Notes under the pieces: model-generated | The model's database searches: none | What the model was told of the DNA's origin: nothing | What the model saw: only the letters and a program-made list of their open reading frames with translations | Made by a program: the position numbers and the translations under genes | From: Candidatus Sericytochromatia bacterium | GTDB taxonomy: Bacteria > Cyanobacteriota > Sericytochromatia > JACMPN01 | NCBI GenBank assembly: GCA_014377495.1 | Contig: JACMPN010000559.1 | Location: 1 to 16,055, forward strand | Reading direction: 5' to 3' | DNA: 16,055 nt | Part shown: piece by piece, positions 1 to 8,400 of the stretch | How positions within the stretch are numbered: the stretch's first letter is position 1 | Layout: every line of letters starts with the position of its first letter

Positions 1-1
1 C

Positions 2-940
2 GTCGGGCCCGGTGACGAGGTCATCCTGCCGGACGTGACGTGGATCGCTTCCGCTGCGCCCGTGACTTATGTCGGGGCCACGCCCGTCTTTGCCGACATC
101 GACCCGCGGAGCTGGTGTCTGTCCGCGGCGGCCTTCGAGGCCTGCATCACGCCGAGGACCAAGGCCGTCATCCCCGTCGACCTATACGGCAACATGCCGG
201 ATTACACGGCCATCCGGGCCATTGCCGACTGTCACGGGATCGCCGTGATCGAGGATGCCGCCCAAGCCGTCGGTTCGATTCACGGGGGCGCCATGGCCGG
301 CAGCCTGGGAGACACGGGGGTTTTCAGTTTCCACGGTTCCAAGACGATGACGACCGGCGAAGGCGGCATGCTGGTGACCGACCGTGAGGACTTGTTTCTG
401 CGGATTCGGGCGCTGCGCGATCATGGCCGGCAGTTCGGCGGCGACAAGATGTTCTGGAATGCCGAGGTCGGATTCAAGTACAAAATGGCTGCCGTGCAGG
501 CGGCCTTGGGCCTCGCCCAACTGGAACGGATCGACGAGTTGGTGGCACGCAAGCGGGAGACGTTTGCCCTGTATGCCCGGGAACTGGCGGACATGCCGGG
601 GATCACCCTGAACGCCGAGGCCCCGCATGTCCGCAACACCTACTGGATGGTGACATTGATCCTCGATGCTGCGTACGGCCTCGACAAAGAAACACTGATC
701 GCTTGTTTGGCCGAGCAACAGATCGATTCCCGTCCGTTCTTCTATCCGCTCAGTTCGCTGCCGGCGTATGCCGGGCAACCCGAGTCGCTGCGGGCCCAAG
801 CCCGCAACACGGTGAGCTACGCCCTGAGCCCATACGGGATCAATCTCCCGTCCGGCATGGACATGACGGCAGAGAAAGTGCGCTACGTCTGTCAGATGCT
901 CAAGCAGATTCTCGCCGACCAGCGCCCCCTGCTCCAGTAA
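2..940 (+). CDS. DegT/DnrJ/EryC1 sugar aminotransferase, 5' partial (perosamine-synthase-like)
   Basis: A PLP-dependent aminotransferase of nucleotide-sugar metabolism, a family that converts a keto sugar to an amino sugar. The reading frame is open from base 2, so the N-terminus is outside the window. The first readable residues (VGPGDEVILP, then TWIASAAPV) are typical of the family N-terminal region, and the GTG at base 35 is internal. The PLP-binding lysine is codon 341-343, inside FSFHGSKTMTTGEGGM, and the IEDAAQAVG segment (about 242-271) carries the usual cofactor-binding Asp. The C-terminal RPFFYPLSSLPAY segment recalls GDP-perosamine synthases, but substrate cannot be fixed from sequence alone. 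312 residues are visible; full members are usually about 370. It lies 50 bases upstream of three glycosyltransferases on the same strand, so it probably supplies their amino-sugar donor. Family certain, substrate tentative. Confidence 0.93.
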   Translation, partial: VGPGDEVILPDVTWIASAAPVTYVGATPVFADIDPRSWCLSAAAFEACITPRTKAVIPVDLYGNMPDYTAIRAIADCHGIAVIEDAAQAVGSIHGGAMAGSLGDTGVFSFHGSKTMTTGEGGMLVTDREDLFLRIRALRDHGRQFGGDKMFWNAEVGFKYKMAAVQAALGLAQLERIDELVARKRETFALYARELADMPGITLNAEAPHVRNTYWMVTLILDAAYGLDKETLIACLAEQQIDSRPFFYPLSSLPAYAGQPESLRAQARNTVSYALSPYGINLPSGMDMTAEKVRYVCQMLKQILADQRPLLQ

Positions 941-975
941 GTGATCTGGCCTCCCGGGCAGTGCCGAGGGGTGTA

Positions 976-990
976 GCGAGAAAGGCCACG
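976..990 (+). promoter_or_regulatory. Leader/ribosome-binding segment of first tandem glycosyltransferase
   Basis: The 15 bases GCGAGAAAGGCCACG directly precede the ATG at 991. The GAGAAAGG part can serve as a Shine-Dalgarno sequence, with six bases between it and the ATG. The same block, differing only in its last base, precedes the third paralogue at 3866. This conserved leader supports 991 as the true start rather than any upstream GTG or ATG in the frame that overlaps the aminotransferase. Confidence 0.6.
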
Positions 991-2379
991 ATGCCCGCAG
1001 TCAGTATTCTCGTTCCGACCTACAACCGGGCTGGGCTCTTGCAGGAGTGTCTCGATAGTCTGCTGACGACGACCGTGCCTTGCGAGATCCTCGTGTCGGA
1101 CAATGGGTCGACCGATGGCACTGAGGCGCTGATGGCGACCTACACGGATCCCCGGATCACGTATGTGCGTCACGCCGGAAACGGCGGGGGTTTTTTCAAT
1201 TACAACTTCCTGTTGCAGCGGGCCGCCAACGAGTACATCTGCCTTTTCGGCGATGATGATATTGCGTTGCCGGGTTGCTTCGAAAAGAAACTGGCCATCC
1301 TGGACAATGACCCCACAGTTGCCGGCGTCTATTCAATGCTGCGGATCATGGACGGTGCGGGCAACCTGGCCCCGGGGACGACGGTCAACGGGGTGCCCGA
1401 ATGCTCACACCTGCGCGGTCGGGACGAGTTTGCCCACCTGCTGATCAATTGCTGCCTGTCATGGCAGACCCTCGTCTTCCGGCGGGAATTGCGCGACCGG
1501 CACGGCGTCCTCAAGGACCCCACGCTGTATGCCAGTGATTGGGATTATCTGATCGAGATCAGCTATCACCGGCATTTTGCCTTCCTGAAGGAACCGACGG
1601 TCGGGGTCCGGCTCCACACAGGCAGCCATGGCAACAAAGTCGCCCGGGAGGCGGGTCATCTGGCCAAGGACATGGTGCACATCTGGCGCAAGTGGCTGTT
1701 GGAAAGCGAAATGTGCCCGGTGATCACCGATATGGCGTGGCAGCGGATGGCGCTCATGCTCGAATCCGGCGTGCGCTCGTGTTACGGGCAGGACCAAGCC
1801 CGGATGGCTGCCTTCAACCGCCACTTTGCCAGTCTCCGGCAGGACTATGCAGCCCGCATGACGGGCACCTTTTATGCCGGGTTCCCAACCGACAGTCCGC
1901 TGCGGGCGGCGCTCGATGCCAACGGCCTGCCGATTTTCCGCCGGGGCGTCGCCCCACTGGCCCTCGACACCGTCAAGCGACTACAGTTCTTTCATCATCC
2001 GACATGGGCCTCCGACACCTGGGAACGGGTCCTCGAAGTTTATCTCTCGGCGTTCTCGGCCGAGGATGATGTCGAGCTGGTATTTTGGCACGATGCCGAC
2101 CAGGGCGTCTCCCTGGACGAGGTGGCGACCCGGATCGCTGCAGTCTGCCAGCGCCTTGATGTCGACCCGGAGCGGGGACCGGACATCCAACTGCTCACGG
2201 AGCCACTGGATCTATCAGGCTTGGCCAGCCTGTATGCGGCGGTCCATGCGGTGATCCCTGGCGGCGACCCGGTGCAGGTGACCCGGGGCACCCAGATCGG
2301 CACCCCGGTGATGACCCGGCTGGACGTGGACGTCTGGCGGCGGCTGGCGACCCGCCTGCTTGGAAGGCCCCTGACCTGA
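991..2379 (+). CDS. GT2 glycosyltransferase with C-terminal GT-B-lobe-like domain (tandem copy 1)
   Basis: A predicted cytoplasmic inverting glycosyltransferase that moves a sugar from a nucleotide donor to an unknown acceptor. Residues 1-215 form a GT-A/GT2 domain: VSILVPTYNR at the N-terminus, SDNGSTDGTEAL for nucleotide binding, an acidic metal-binding triplet DDD at 88-90 in LFGDDDIALPGCF, and a DWDYL motif at 183-187 near the expected catalytic-base region. A helical linker spans about 215-330. From about 331 (LQFFHHPTW) comes an alpha/beta domain whose order of strands and helices resembles a GT-B C-lobe. No membrane segment or signal peptide is seen. The 462-residue start is set by alignment to its two downstream paralogues and by the leader. 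The frame remains open further upstream, but that part overlaps the aminotransferase and is not shared. It is the most diverged of the three copies (GNGGGFFN where the others have TNLGPFGN at 63-70). Confidence 0.92.
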   Translation: MPAVSILVPTYNRAGLLQECLDSLLTTTVPCEILVSDNGSTDGTEALMATYTDPRITYVRHAGNGGGFFNYNFLLQRAANEYICLFGDDDIALPGCFEKKLAILDNDPTVAGVYSMLRIMDGAGNLAPGTTVNGVPECSHLRGRDEFAHLLINCCLSWQTLVFRRELRDRHGVLKDPTLYASDWDYLIEISYHRHFAFLKEPTVGVRLHTGSHGNKVAREAGHLAKDMVHIWRKWLLESEMCPVITDMAWQRMALMLESGVRSCYGQDQARMAAFNRHFASLRQDYAARMTGTFYAGFPTDSPLRAALDANGLPIFRRGVAPLALDTVKRLQFFHHPTWASDTWERVLEVYLSAFSAEDDVELVFWHDADQGVSLDEVATRIAAVCQRLDVDPERGPDIQLLTEPLDLSGLASLYAAVHAVIPGGDPVQVTRGTQIGTPVMTRLDVDVWRRLATRLLGRPLT

Positions 2380-2424
2380 TGCGGGGAACCCCCGGTGTCA
2401 GCCAAAGCGAATGGAAAGGTGATC

Positions 2425-3819
2425 ATGTCCGCCGTCAGTATTTTGGTTCCCACCTACAACCGGGTCGCGTACCTGAAGGACTGTCTCGACAGCCTGTTGG
2501 CGACAACGGTGCCCTGCGAGATCATCGTCGCCGACAATGCCTCGACGGACGGCACCGAGGCGCTGATGGCCACCTACACCGATGCCCGCATCCGCTACGT
2601 GCGGCATGCGACCAACCTCGGACCGTTCGGCAATTACAACTTCCTGCTGCAGGCGGCCACGCAGGAGTATCTCTGCCTGTTCGGTGATGACGACATCGCC
2701 CTGCCGGGCTGTTTCGAGGCCAAGCTCGCCATCCTTGAAACCAACCCGCAGGTCGACGGCGCCTATACGACGACCCGTATCCTGGATGAGGACGGCAATC
2801 TCGCCCTGGGGTCGCGGGTCCAGGGGGTCCCGGACTGTTCGTACGTGTCCGGCCGGGACGAGTTCGCCCATCTGATCATCAACTGCTGCCTTTCCTGGCA
2901 GACCCTGGTTTTCCGACGGGCCCTGTACGACCGGCATGGGGGCATCAAAGAGGGGGCTGATGGTCTGGTGGCCTGTGACTGGGACTATCTGATCGAGATC
3001 AGTCGCCAACGGCAGTTTGCCTTCCTCATGGAGCCGACGGTCGGCGTGCGTATCCATGCGGCCAGTACGAGCATGCTGCAGACCCGGGTCACGGGGCGTT
3101 TGGTCAAGGATATGCTGACGCTCTGGCGCAAGTGGCTGTTGGAGTCGGATGACCTGCCCGTCATCACGGATGGCACCTGGAAGTCGATGGGCAGGATGAT
3201 CACTTACGGCGTGGAGTCCTGCTACGGCGACGATCCCGCCCGTCAGCAGGCGTTTCTCCGGTCGCTGTCGGGCTTGCAGCACCAGTATCGCCAGCGCATG
3301 GACGGGGCCTTTGATCAGCATCGCAAACAGTGGTTGCCGGATGCGGCAGACCTGGATGTCGAGGGACGGCCGATCTTCCGGCGGGACCTGGCCCCTTTGG
3401 CCCTCGACACGCAGAGGCAGGTCCAGTTCTTTCACCATCCCACCTGGTCTGCCACCGCCTGGCAGGAGGCCCTCAAAGGGTACCTGTTGGCGTTTACGGT
3501 CAAAGACGACGTCGAGTTCCTGCTCTGGCACGACCCCGCCCAGGCCGTGACCATCGAGGCGGCAGGCGAGCGGGTCGAGGCGGTGATCGCGACTCTGGGC
3601 CTGGACCCGGACATGACGGCGGACGTCCAATTGATCAGCGAACCCCTCGATCTGCCTGGCCTGGCGGCCCTGTATGCGACGATGCACGTCATTGTGCCGG
3701 CCGGCGATCCACAGCAGGTCGACCGGGGCACCAAAGTCGGCGTGGCGGTGATGACCCGCCTGGAGCCGGACGTCTGGCGTCGCGTGGCGGCCCGTTTCCT
3801 GCCGGCGCCTCCGGCCTGA
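2425..3819 (+). CDS. GT2 glycosyltransferase with C-terminal GT-B-lobe-like domain (tandem copy 2)
   Basis: A paralogue of its two neighbours, 464 residues. It has the same layout: GT2 domain about 1-215 with VSILVPTYNR, ADNASTDGTEAL, DDD at 88-90 and DWDYL at 185-189; a helical linker; and a C-terminal domain from about 333 (QFFHHPTW ... VIVPAGDPQQ). The ATG at 2425 is preceded by GGAAAGGTGATC, a good ribosome-binding site, and aligns with the starts of both paralogues. An in-frame GTG at 2395 is therefore rejected. Only 45 bases separate it from copy 1, so co-transcription is expected. By eye its first 108 residues match copy 3 at about nine of ten positions, while the C-terminal domain matches at only about half. 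That contrast suggests a shared donor but different acceptors, or recent conversion of the 5' half. Donor and acceptor are unknown. Confidence 0.92.
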   Translation: MSAVSILVPTYNRVAYLKDCLDSLLATTVPCEIIVADNASTDGTEALMATYTDARIRYVRHATNLGPFGNYNFLLQAATQEYLCLFGDDDIALPGCFEAKLAILETNPQVDGAYTTTRILDEDGNLALGSRVQGVPDCSYVSGRDEFAHLIINCCLSWQTLVFRRALYDRHGGIKEGADGLVACDWDYLIEISRQRQFAFLMEPTVGVRIHAASTSMLQTRVTGRLVKDMLTLWRKWLLESDDLPVITDGTWKSMGRMITYGVESCYGDDPARQQAFLRSLSGLQHQYRQRMDGAFDQHRKQWLPDAADLDVEGRPIFRRDLAPLALDTQRQVQFFHHPTWSATAWQEALKGYLLAFTVKDDVEFLLWHDPAQAVTIEAAGERVEAVIATLGLDPDMTADVQLISEPLDLPGLAALYATMHVIVPAGDPQQVDRGTKVGVAVMTRLEPDVWRRVAARFLPAPPA

Positions 3820-3850
3820 GCCGGCCCGCCCTGGTTCCCCCGATCTGACC

Positions 3851-3865
3851 GCGAGAAAGGCCACC
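3851..3865 (+). promoter_or_regulatory. Leader/ribosome-binding segment of third tandem glycosyltransferase
   Basis: GCGAGAAAGGCCACC, immediately before the ATG at 3866, is the same block as at 976-990 apart from the last base. The sharing of a short non-coding leader indicates that the duplicated unit included the translation-initiation region, and it fixes the start codon. Confidence 0.6.
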
Positions 3866-5257
3866 ATGTCCGCCATCAGTATTCTGGTCCCGACCTACAA
3901 CCGTGCCGCATACTTGAAGGACTGTCTCGACAGCCTGTTGGCGACGACGGTGCCCTGCGAGATCCTCGTCGCCGACAATGCCTCGACGGATGAGACGGAG
4001 GCGCTGATGGCCACCTACACGGATGCCCGGATCCGCTATGTGCGGCATGCCACGAACCTCGGCCCTTTCGGCAATTACAATTTCCTGCTGGCGGCGGCCA
4101 CTCGGGACTACGTCTGTCTGTTCGGTGACGACGACATCGCCCTGCCGGGGTGTTTCGAAAAGAAACTGGCTTTGCTGGAGAGCCATCCAGAAGTGACGGG
4201 CGTCTATTCATTGGCACAGGTGATGGATGCCGACGGTACCCTCAGCAACGGGTCAAAGGTGCAAGGTGTTCCGGACGTCCCCTATGTCTCCGGCCGGGAC
4301 GATTTCCTCCACCTGCTGATCAATTGCTGCATCAGTTGGCAGACTCTGGTTTTTCGGCGGGAACTGGTCGTCCGCCATGGGCTGATCCCCAGCGTGCCGG
4401 AGGGTCTCCTTGCCCGTGACTGGGACTATCTGATCGGCCTCAGCCGTCACGGGCAGTTTGCCTTCCTCAACGAGCCCACGGTCGGCATCCGGATGCATGA
4501 CGACAGTACGACGGTCAAGGAGGCGACGACGGCCGGACGGATGGTCGAGGACATGCTGACCATCTGGCACAAATGGCTGGTGGAGGCCGACGATCCGCCG
4601 GTCATCACCATGGCCACCTGGGAGGCCATTGGCAACGCCCTGCTGGGCGGCGTGCAGGCCTGCTACGGTGCCAACCGCCTGGTGGCTCAGACGGTGTTGG
4701 GCCAATTGGAGACCCTGAAAGCGGCCTATCTGCACCGGATGGATCGGCAGTTTTACGGGCGCTTGCACACCTGGCTGCCCGGAATCGCCGATCAGGATGC
4801 CGAGGGATTGCCCGTCTTCAAGCCCGGTCTGGCGCCGTTGACACTCGATTCGCCGGGCATGCGGTTTCTGCACCACCCCGATTGGGACGGTGACGTCTGG
4901 ATCGAGGTGCTGCGACGCTATACGGCGGCGTTCACCGCAGGCGACAAGGTGGAGTTGGTGCTTTGGCTCGACCCGGTTCAGGGCGTGACGGCCGCTGAGG
5001 CGGGCGACAGGATCGAGGCGGCGTTCCAGACCCTGGGCGTGGACCCGGCACAGGCAGCGGACGTCCAACTGTTCACCGAGGCGCTCGATCTGGCGGGCGT
5101 GGCGGCGCTGTATGCGGCAGTGCACGTCATCGTGCCGGGTGGCGACCAGCGCCAACTCGCCCGTGGCGTCCAGTCCGGCCGGGTGGTGATGACCCATCTG
5201 GAGCCGGAGGTCTGGCGGGCTTTGGCAAAGAAATATACGGCATCGCCTGTCGCCTAG
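3866..5257 (+). CDS. GT2 glycosyltransferase with C-terminal GT-B-lobe-like domain (tandem copy 3)
   Basis: The last of three tandem paralogues, 463 residues. The GT2 domain (about 1-215) begins ISILVPTYNR and carries ADNASTDETEAL, the metal-binding DDD at 88-90 and DWDYL at 185-189. The helical linker is followed from about 332 (MRFLHHPDW) by the alpha/beta domain ending near VMTHLEPEVWRAL. In the GT2 part it is almost the same as copy 2, including the TNLGPFGNYNFLL stretch. In the linker and C-terminal domain it departs strongly, for example LLGGVQACYGANR against MITYGVESCYGDD. It starts 46 bases after copy 2 and probably belongs to the same transcript. It ends with TAG, whereas the other two copies end with TGA. 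Function within glycan assembly is inferred from family only. Confidence 0.92.
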   Translation: MSAISILVPTYNRAAYLKDCLDSLLATTVPCEILVADNASTDETEALMATYTDARIRYVRHATNLGPFGNYNFLLAAATRDYVCLFGDDDIALPGCFEKKLALLESHPEVTGVYSLAQVMDADGTLSNGSKVQGVPDVPYVSGRDDFLHLLINCCISWQTLVFRRELVVRHGLIPSVPEGLLARDWDYLIGLSRHGQFAFLNEPTVGIRMHDDSTTVKEATTAGRMVEDMLTIWHKWLVEADDPPVITMATWEAIGNALLGGVQACYGANRLVAQTVLGQLETLKAAYLHRMDRQFYGRLHTWLPGIADQDAEGLPVFKPGLAPLTLDSPGMRFLHHPDWDGDVWIEVLRRYTAAFTAGDKVELVLWLDPVQGVTAAEAGDRIEAAFQTLGVDPAQAADVQLFTEALDLAGVAALYAAVHVIVPGGDQRQLARGVQSGRVVMTHLEPEVWRALAKKYTASPVA

Positions 5258-5459
5258 GCCCGTTCTGCGGTCCGACGACTCCGAAAGCCCCGCCAACTGG
5301 GCGGTCTGCCGGAAGTGCCGTATCCTGCTTGACGAGACCGGCCGTCGCTTTGGGGAAATCGGCACACAGATGCGTGGGCTTGGTTTTCCAGGGGAACTGC
5401 CGAAAGAAATCGAATGCACCCCTGCCGATGTCCCGCCCATCCGGGTGGCCTGCGCATGA
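5193..5459 (+). other. Start-less ORF with a CxxC motif in the glycosyltransferase intergenic gap
   Basis: This frame is open from after two TGA codons (5187-5192) to the TGA at 5457-5459 and covers most of the 224-base gap before the next gene. From about 5268 it reads like protein: NWAVCRKCRILLDETG, then FPGELPKEIECTP. Third codon positions over this part are roughly 70% G/C, in keeping with coding DNA here. No ATG, GTG or TTG occurs in frame before the ATG at 5370, which lies after the CxxC motif. It may be a decayed remnant of a small metal-binding protein, a short ORF of 29 codons starting at 5370, or chance openness in GC-rich DNA. No family recognised. Confidence 0.22.
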
Positions 5460-5481
5460 CAGCACGACGATAGGAAACCGC

Positions 5482-8400
5482 ATGGCACTGAAAATCGGGT
5501 CGATCAGCCGCAAACCGGAGCTCGTCTGGTGGGGAGGCGTGCACGATACGCCGGCCGGTTGGGCACCGCTGCTGCGGGGGCTGCAGGCCGATTACCGTGT
5601 GTGCCTCAGCACGGATCAGGACAGTGTCAGCCTCCCCGGTGGTCTGACGGGTCTGCAGAACCGTCAGCCGACCGCCGTTGTGCTGACCTTGGACCTGACC
5701 GGTCCCGGGCGGGGTGTTATCCCGGCGAGCGGGCACTTGGTCCACCTGCCGGTCTGGGATTTTTCGACGATGCCGGAAGCCTGGGAACTGCCCCTGCTCA
5801 ACGGGGCGGACGGGATCTGGCTGAGCTCGGCGATCCAGATGGCCGGCTTTGCCCAGGACGGCTACCCGTCGACCCGCATGGCTGTGGTGACGCCGGGCGT
5901 CGACCTGACGGTGTTCACCCCCGACGCTGCGCCCGCCGTGCCGGCCGGTGCCAAAGGGTGCCGCCTGCTCTGCGTGACCGACATGACCTGGAACGGTGAC
6001 GTGGAAACCCTCGTCACGTCTTATGCCGCCGAGTTCATGGCCGCCGAGGACGTCACCCTGATCATCGCCGACATCGACAAGGCGAGTCCCCAGTTGCGGA
6101 AGGCGGCCTTGCAGCAGGTCGCCACTCTGGCCGAAAACACGGATGCCCCCCATATCCTCCGTCTGGCGTTGCCGATGGACGCGTCGGCCCGGGCAGCCCT
6201 GATCCGCAGCGCCGACGTCGTCGTCTATCTGGCCCGGGATGCGGCCCATCCCTGGCCGGTGATCGAGGCATTGGCGTGTGGGGTGCCGGTGCTCGTCCCC
6301 GCCGAGGGACCCACCGCCGCCGTCGCCCCGGCGGACGTCTCCTGGACCGTGGCCGGTCGGCGGCTGAATCTGGCGGAAACCCAGGTGGGATCGGTGGCCA
6401 CCCGGGGGCACACGAGCTTTTTCCAGGTGAACGGGATGGATTTGCGGCGGATGATGCGCCAGGCCGTGGAACACACGGACGAACGGGCCGTCAAGGCCAG
6501 TGCCGCCCGGGCGGCGGCCGAAGTGCATGGCTGGCCGGCCGTCATTGGGCGGGTCCGGGACCTGATCGCCGAGATGCTGACCCGGCCCCTTGTCCGTGAG
6601 CAGGTGCAGGCGCTGACGCGGGCTTTCAGCACGGCCAATGAGGCCTTCATCCGGCAGGAATACGAGGAAGTGCGGCGGCTGCTGGAGCCCTATGCGGCCA
6701 TCGCCCCGGCCGCCCCGGACTATTTTGCCCTGTTGGGATCGGCCCAGGTGTTCACCGGCAATCCCACAGATGCCGTCACCCACCTGTCCCGGGCCCTGCA
6801 ACTCAACCCCCGGAACGCCAATTTCTACAACGTCTTGGGCGTGGCCCTCTTCCAGCTGAAGGAAAGCGCCCTCGCCAAGCGGTTCTTTGAGGCGGCCCTC
6901 GTCCTCAGCCCCGACCATCCGGGGGCCCGGCAGAGCCTGACGGACGTGAACCGCCAGATGATCGGCAAATCCCGCAAGCTGCGGGAGCGAATCGGCGACG
7001 GATACGCCCACCTGCTGATCCTGCTCAAGCACACTGAGGCGGTCCCCGCCGTGCCTGCCCGGCTGTCTGTCTCGATGATCGTCAAGAACGAGGAAAAACT
7101 CCTCGGCAAGGCGCTGGCCAGCGTGAAGAACGTCGCCGACGAGATGATCGTCCTGGACACCGGATCGACGGACCGCACCGTCGAGATTGCCCTGGAGATG
7201 GGCGCCAAGGTCTTTCACTTCGACTGGACCGGTGACTTTGCCGAAGCGCGCAATGCCTCGCTGGATCACTGCACCGGCGACTGGGTGCTGGCCCTGGACG
7301 GGGACGAGGAACTGGTCGAAACCAGTGAAGCTGCCCTGCGTCAGTTGATCAGCCGCCCGTTGACGGCCCGGCCGATGATCTACCTGCCGCGGATCATCAA
7401 CCTGATCAACGACAACGAGGCCGATGCCATCGAGCACTATGGCCCCCGCCTCTTCCAGCGGGTGCCCGAAATGCGCTGGACGGGCCGCATCCACGAGCAG
7501 ATCCACCACGCCACGCTGGGTGATGCCGGGGTCGACCGGTTGCGGGTGCCGGACCTGGTGTTGAACCACTATGGCTACAACGCCGTGCTGATGGCCGAAA
7601 AGGGCAAAGAGGCCCGCAACTTCGCCCTGCTCGACCGGGTGCTCAAGGAGGAGCCGGAAAGTCCTTTCCATCACTTCAACATGGGCGTGGCCCTGCGTGT
7701 CGCCGATCGGCTCGCCGAAGCGATACCTTATTTCCGGCAGGCGATCGAGTTGTGTGTCGGCCAGGGCATCACGCCCATGTACATGGCCACCGCCTACAAC
7801 TACCTGATCGCCTCGCTCGTCAGCACCGGTCGCCTGACCGAGGCGATCGAGATGGCCGGCACCTGTGAGTACTATTGCCAGGACCAGCCCGATTACTGGC
7901 TGAACATGGGCATCGCCCACGACAAGCTGGGCGACAACCATGCCGCGATCAAAATGTTCGAGCGCTGTCTGGACCTGCGCAGTTCCAGCGCCCCGATCCT
8001 CGCCGACCGGGGGGCGATGACCTGGAAACCGTATGCGGGCATCGGGAGTGCCTACCTGAAGCTGGGCGAGACGGAAAAGGGTGAGCGCTATCTGCGGATG
8101 GCGATCAAGGAAAACCCGAAGAACATGGACCTCCGCAAGGTGCTCCTCGGCTACGCCATCCAGCGTGGCGAGTTCGTCCGGGTGGAGAGCGATTTGCGGG
8201 GGATGCTGACCGAGGCGGTCCAGCCGGAGCGCCGGGTCGTCTATCAGGATCTCGCCAACCTGCTGCTGAGCCGGGCCCGCCCCGACGATGCGGTCCTCCT
8301 GTTGGAAGGGGCCGTGGCTGAAGCCGTCGACCATGCGGCAGTTTTGCCGGGCGCCGTATCGGACCTGGCGCGCTGTTATCAGATGACCGACCGCAAGGAT

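Noticed and set aside
703..990. Upstream extension of the first tandem glycosyltransferase into the aminotransferase gene
   Set aside because: The extra residues have no counterpart in the two paralogues, and a conserved leader sits directly before the ATG at 991.
2398..3876. A 492-codon - strand frame opposite the second tandem glycosyltransferase, and similar frames opposite the other two copies
   Set aside because: They mirror well-supported glycosyltransferase genes, the products resemble one another only because the + strand genes are paralogous, and no ribosome-binding site or domain is seen.
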